A stretch of DNA of 64,000 bases from CAVWGP01 sp963754645. GTDB lineage: Bacteria; Pseudomonadota; Alphaproteobacteria; Bin65. Below are positions 60,392 through 64,000 of the stretch, one piece after another. The position numbers and the translations under genes were made by a program. Numbering within the stretch: position 1 is the first letter of the stretch; each line of letters starts with the position of its first letter. The notes beneath the pieces are model-generated. The model had not been told where the DNA came from, made no database searches, and saw only the letters and a list, made by a program, of their open reading frames with translations. The stretch spans positions 744,001 to 808,000 of the forward strand of contig CAVWGP010000012.1 of NCBI GenBank assembly GCA_963754645.1, in the 5' to 3' direction.

Positions 60392-61315
60392 CTATCGCCG
60401 CCGGACGACGCGCTCGCGATAGGAAATGTAGATTCCGGCGCACACGACGATCGCGAGGCCGACCCAGGTCCAGCGGCCGGGAAAATCGCCGAACACGAGA
60501 TAGCCCAGCGCCGTCGCGCTGACAATTTCGAGATAGTGGATCGGCGCCAAGGTACTGGCCGGCGCGCGCGCGTAGCCGTGCAGCAAGAACAGATGCGCCA
60601 CCGTGCCGATCAAGCTGGCGAGCGCCAGCAGGAGCCAGATCGAAGCGCTCGGCCATGTCGCCTTGAGCGGCGCGAAATCGAACTGGCTGCCGACCGCCAT
60701 GGCCCCCGTCATGAACAACACGCCGGTCAAGCCGGCGAAGCAGTGCGTGACCGTGGCCGAGCTTGCGGTCGCGACCTTGCGCGTGATGATCAGAAAGAAC
60801 GAGAAAATCAGGGCCGAAGCCAATGGCAAGGCCGCCGTCCAGCCGAACACGCCGCCGCCCGGCCGGACGATGATGAGCGCGCCGACGAAGCCCGCGCCGA
60901 CTGCGATCCAGCGCCGATAGCCGATGCGCTCGCCGAGAAAAATCGGCGACAGCGCGGTCAGGAACAGCGGCTGGACGAATGCCAGCGCCAGCGCGTCGGC
61001 GAGCGGCATGGTGGCGATGGCGCCGAAAAACAGGAAGCTGGCGATGGCGTGGATCGGGCCGCGCAGCGCGTTGAGCCGCGGGCGCGGCGGGATCATGGCG
61101 CGCCAACTGCCGGCCGACGCGCGCGCGAAGGGCAGCATGAAAAGCATGAGGAAGAGGAATCGCGTCCACGCGATCTGGCCCGGCGATACGTCGCCGGAAA
61201 TAAATTTTGCGACGGCGTCCATACTGGGGATCGTCAGCACCGCGAGAACGACGAAGCCGATCCCGGCCATGGGGCTCTCGCCGGGGGACGCTCCCGGCTC
61301 AGTGTGCTGCGTCAT
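60392..61315 (-). CDS. EamA family (DMT) transporter
   Basis: A 307-residue membrane protein with ten predicted helices in two EamA repeats, for example FVVLAVLTIPSMDAVAKF in the first and LLLALASLIGTVAHLFLLHGY in the second; each repeat ends in a loop of the type PIFLGERIGYRRW. These transporters export amino acids or other metabolites. The start at ATG 61315 places the first helix near residue 16; a longer reading is unlikely. It lies 30 bases before the PEP mutase-family gene, in the same direction, and is divergent from the isomerase gene. Confidence 0.85.
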   Translation of the reverse strand: MTQHTEPGASPGESPMAGIGFVVLAVLTIPSMDAVAKFISGDVSPGQIAWTRFLFLMLFMLPFARASAGSWRAMIPPRPRLNALRGPIHAIASFLFFGAIATMPLADALALAFVQPLFLTALSPIFLGERIGYRRWIAVGAGFVGALIIVRPGGGVFGWTAALPLASALIFSFFLIITRKVATASSATVTHCFAGLTGVLFMTGAMAVGSQFDFAPLKATWPSASIWLLLALASLIGTVAHLFLLHGYARAPASTLAPIHYLEIVSATALGYLVFGDFPGRWTWVGLAIVVCAGIYISYRERVVRRR

Positions 61316-61478
61316 TCCGCTCGCTCGCGCCGTTATTGGCGATCGTGCCCTTGTCGCCGCTCCCGATGGCGCGGTCAATCGCCGGCTTGCGCGGGGGCGC
61401 CTCGCGCGGCCGATAATTGGGCTTCTCTTTCGCCGCGAAACCGGCGATTTTACCGGCGCCATCAGGGGACGGCGTCAC

Positions 61479-62264
61479 ATGCTGCGCTTCTCGGCCAATC
61501 TCTCGATGATGTTCAAGGAGCTGCCGCTGCCCGAGCGTTTCGCGGCGGCAAAGGCCGCCGGTTTCGAGGCCGTCGAGATCCAGTTTCCCTACGATACGCC
61601 GGTCGAAATATTGGCCAAGGCCAAGACGGCGGCGCATATTCCGATCGACCTCATCAACCTGCCGGCCGGCGATTTTTCCACCGGCCTGCGCGGCATCGCG
61701 GGCCTGCCCGGGCGCGAAAAAGAATTCCGCGGCGGCATCGAGACCGGCGGCCGCTACGCCGAAATTCTGGGCGCGCACAAGGCCAATGTCATCGCCGGCA
61801 TCCTGCCGGCCGGCGCCGACAAGGCGCGGTGCCTAACCGTCTTGGTCGGAAATTTGCGGCTCGCGGCCGGCCTGCTGCATCGCACCGGCGTCCGCGTGCT
61901 GCTCGAGGCGATCAACAATTTCGACATGCCGGGATTTCTCGTCAACACGACCGCCGAAGCACTCGCCATCGTCCAGCGCGTCAATCACCCCAATCTCGCC
62001 GTCCAGGCCGACCTCTATCACATGGCGCGCATGGGCGAGAATCACGCCGCCGCGCTCATGGCGCTCGGCGCCAAGCTCGGCCATGTGCAATTCGCCGATG
62101 CGCCCGAGCGGCACGAACCCGGCACCGGCACGCTCGATTTCGCCGCCCTCTTTGCCGCCGTCGAGGCCGCCGGATATAAGGGCTTCCTCGCCGCCGAATA
62201 CAATCCGTCCAAGCCCACGGCCGAGACCCTGGGCTGGCTCGCGCAGCACAAGAAAGCGCAGTAG
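61479..62264 (+). CDS. Hydroxypyruvate isomerase-like TIM-barrel protein
   Basis: A 261-residue sugar-phosphate isomerase/epimerase-fold protein of the Hyi/OtnI group. The opening LRFSANLSMMFKELPLPERF and the segments GFEAVEIQFPYD, VLLEAINNFDMPGF, QADLYHMARMGEN and HVQFADAPERHEPGTG, with its metal-binding Glu, Asp, Gln and His, match the family. It probably interconverts hydroxypyruvate and tartronate semialdehyde or a related ketose acid. Divergent from the EamA gene; the SBP gene follows 36 bases downstream. Confidence 0.87.
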   Translation: MLRFSANLSMMFKELPLPERFAAAKAAGFEAVEIQFPYDTPVEILAKAKTAAHIPIDLINLPAGDFSTGLRGIAGLPGREKEFRGGIETGGRYAEILGAHKANVIAGILPAGADKARCLTVLVGNLRLAAGLLHRTGVRVLLEAINNFDMPGFLVNTTAEALAIVQRVNHPNLAVQADLYHMARMGENHAAALMALGAKLGHVQFADAPERHEPGTGTLDFAALFAAVEAAGYKGFLAAEYNPSKPTAETLGWLAQHKKAQ

Positions 62265-62300
62265 AATGGACCGCAAGAAACGTCCGGGAGGCTCATCGTC

Positions 62301-63962
62301 ATGAAACGCTCGCTCGCCATCGCCACGCTCGCCTTTGCCTTGGCCGCCGCCGGTCCCGCGGCCGGCCAGCAACGCGACACGCTCACCATCGGCATGTCGC
62401 AATATCCCGCGACCCTGCATCCGCTGATCGAATTGATGGCGGCCAAGGCCTATGTCCTCTACATGGCCGGGCGCCCGCTTACGGCCTTTGACAAGGAATG
62501 GAAGCTCGTCTGCATGGTGTGCACCGAGCTGCCGACGATCGAGAACGGCCGCGCCCGGATCGTCGACATCCCCGGCGGCAAGAAGGGCATGGAACTCACC
62601 GTCGCGCTGCATCCCAAGGCGGCCTGGGGCGACGGCAAGCCGGTGACGACGCGCGACGTGATCTTCACCTGGGAAGTCGGCAAGCACGCCAAGAGCGGCG
62701 TCGCCGAGGCCGATATTTTCCACCGCATGCTCAAGATCGACGCCAAGGACGAGAAAACCTTCACCGTCGTCTTCGACCGCGTCCACTTCCTCTACAACGA
62801 CCTTTCGATGTTCCGCCTGCTGCCCGAGCATCTCGAGCGCAAGGTGTTCGAGGCCGATCCGGTCGAATACAAGAACCGCACCACCTTCGACTCCGATCCG
62901 ACCAACAAGGGCCTGCATTTCGGACCCTACCGGGTGACCGAAGTGGTCAAAAATTCGCACATCGCCTTCGAGAAGAATCCGACCTGGTTCGGCAAGGAGC
63001 CTTACTTCAAGCGCGTCGTCATCCGCGTGGTGACGAATATCTCGGCGCTCGAAGCCAATATGCTGTCGGGCGACGTGGATTACATTTCGGGCGAGCTCGG
63101 CCTCACCATCGAGCAGGTCATCGCGCTCGAGGAAAAGCACAAGGACAAGTACAATTTCTTCTACAAGCCGGGGCTGACCTACGAGCACCTCAACGCCAAT
63201 CTCGATCACCCGGTGCTCAAGGACAAGAACGTCCGCAAGGCGCTGCTCCACGCCATCGACCGCCAGGCGATCGTGCAGCAGCTCTTCCAGGGCAAGCAGC
63301 CGGTCGCCCATTCGAGCATCAATCCGCTCGATTGGATGGCGGCGCCCGATCTGCTGAAATACGCCTTCGACCCGGCGAAATCCCGGCAAATGCTCGACGC
63401 CGCCGGCTGGAAGGTCGGCGCCGATCTCATCCGCCGCAACGCCGCCGGCGAGCAACTCTCGTTCGCGCTGATGACGACGGCGGGCAATCGCAGCCGCGAG
63501 CTGGTGCAGCAGGTGCTGCAGAGCCAGTGGAAGCAGGTCGGCGCCAATGTGCAGATCAAGAACGAGCCGGCGCGGGTTTTCTTCGGCACCACGGTGCGCG
63601 AGCGCAAGTTCGACGGCATCGCCATGTTCGCCTGGATCAGCGCGCCCGAAAGCGTGCCGCGCACCACGCTGTTCTCGACCATGATCCCGACCAAGGAGAA
63701 CAATTTCGCCGGGCAGAACATCACCGGGTTCAAGCATCCCGAGATGGACAAGCTGATCGAGGCGATCGAGGTCGAGCTCGACCGCGAGAAGCGCCGCGCC
63801 CTGTGGCACAAGCTGCAGCAGCTCTACGCCGAGGAGCTGCCGGCCCTGCCGCTGTTCTTCCGCGCCGAGCCCTATGTGTTTCCGAAATGGCTTGAAGGCG
63901 TCGAGCCGACCGGGCACCAATTCTACTCCACGTTGTGGATCGAGCATTGGCGGGCGAAGTAG
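62301..63962 (+). CDS. ABC transporter substrate-binding protein, family 5
   Basis: A 553-residue periplasmic binding protein of the peptide/nickel/opine family 5. The signal peptide MKRSLAIATLAFALAAAG is cleaved near AAGQQ. The family segments TLTIGMSQYPATLHPL, KAAWGDGKPVTTRDVIFTWE, FGPYRVTEV, NVRKALLHAIDRQAIV and AEELPALPLFF are all present. It probably binds a peptide or similar solute for an importer whose permeases would lie beyond the right edge of the window. It follows the isomerase gene by 36 bases. Confidence 0.9.
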   Translation: MKRSLAIATLAFALAAAGPAAGQQRDTLTIGMSQYPATLHPLIELMAAKAYVLYMAGRPLTAFDKEWKLVCMVCTELPTIENGRARIVDIPGGKKGMELTVALHPKAAWGDGKPVTTRDVIFTWEVGKHAKSGVAEADIFHRMLKIDAKDEKTFTVVFDRVHFLYNDLSMFRLLPEHLERKVFEADPVEYKNRTTFDSDPTNKGLHFGPYRVTEVVKNSHIAFEKNPTWFGKEPYFKRVVIRVVTNISALEANMLSGDVDYISGELGLTIEQVIALEEKHKDKYNFFYKPGLTYEHLNANLDHPVLKDKNVRKALLHAIDRQAIVQQLFQGKQPVAHSSINPLDWMAAPDLLKYAFDPAKSRQMLDAAGWKVGADLIRRNAAGEQLSFALMTTAGNRSRELVQQVLQSQWKQVGANVQIKNEPARVFFGTTVRERKFDGIAMFAWISAPESVPRTTLFSTMIPTKENNFAGQNITGFKHPEMDKLIEAIEVELDREKRRALWHKLQQLYAEELPALPLFFRAEPYVFPKWLEGVEPTGHQFYSTLWIEHWRAK

Positions 63963-64000
63963 CGGCGCGCTCGTCCTAACCGCCCGCGCGGCGCCGTGCT

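Noticed and set aside
1..64000. CRISPR arrays, insertion sequences, prophage and integrase genes
   Set aside because: No regularly spaced repeats, terminal inverted repeats, transposase or integrase motifs were found.

Overview
The window is GC-rich bacterial chromosome carrying about 57 genes, nearly all with clear homologues. Gene content points to an alphaproteobacterium, probably of the Rhodospirillales/Hyphomicrobiales type: an hpn hopanoid cluster with ispH embedded in it, the ligase-associated DNA damage-response set, uvrC-pgsA followed by molybdopterin genes, DUF4169 and EipA-like small proteins, and a tRNA-Pro with encoded CCA. I saw no prophage, insertion sequence or CRISPR array. 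The only accessory-looking DNA is a toxin/immunity-like remnant at the left edge (1-1.6 kb).

Layout. 0-1.6 kb: toxin-like fragment, a small coupled ORF and a double-CXXC immunity-like gene. 1.6-3.9 kb: DUF2007/TrmN6-type methyltransferase, polyprenyl diphosphate synthase, tRNA-Pro. 3.9-6.7 kb: small secreted proteins, a Popeye-like cyclic-nucleotide-binding protein, a cyclase-family hydrolase. 6.8-12.6 kb: PdeM, Lhr-type helicase, MBL exonuclease and an ATP-dependent ligase whose catalytic lysine is missing. 12.6-16.6 kb: murein endopeptidase, cation/proton antiporter, MsrB, CBS protein, cold-shock protein. 16.8-23.9 kb: uvrB, aspartate aminotransferase, uvrC, pgsA; the 0.65-kb gap after uvrB looks like small-RNA territory. 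23.9-27.0 kb: mobB, moeA, moaD, moaE. 27.0-30.0 kb: creatininase, ABC permease, cytosine-deaminase-like operon. 30.0-37.6 kb: an unusual SEDS polymerase / class B PBP / FHA-like three-gene cluster. 37.7-44.2 kb: acyl-CoA dehydrogenase and queuosine genes (queG, queF, tgt, queA) enclosing two tandem paralogous membrane-anchored proteins. 44.2-56.9 kb: hopanoid synthesis and transport (hpnC, hpnD, hpnE, shc, hpnG, hpnH, ispH, hpnA, hpnN, hpnM). 56.9-64.0 kb: ABC import components, PEP mutase-family lyase, EamA transporter, hydroxypyruvate isomerase-like protein, family 5 solute-binding protein.

How the genes work together. IspH and the polyprenyl synthase supply and use isoprenoid precursors; HpnD, HpnC and HpnE turn farnesyl diphosphate into squalene, Shc cyclises it, HpnH and HpnG extend the side chain, and HpnN/HpnM probably move hopanoids to the outer membrane. 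QueF, Tgt, QueA and QueG cover queuosine synthesis from preQ0 onward. UvrB and UvrC belong to excision repair, and the PdeM/Lhr/exonuclease/ligase set is a second repair module.

Two cautions apply. At least seven conserved reading frames are broken by single-base indels, several in short homopolymers; this looks more like assembly error than gene decay, so frameshifted genes are described as joined. The most interesting items are the SEDS-PBP-FHA cluster, the lysine-less ligase, and the structured uvrB-aat intergenic region with anti-Shine-Dalgarno loops.
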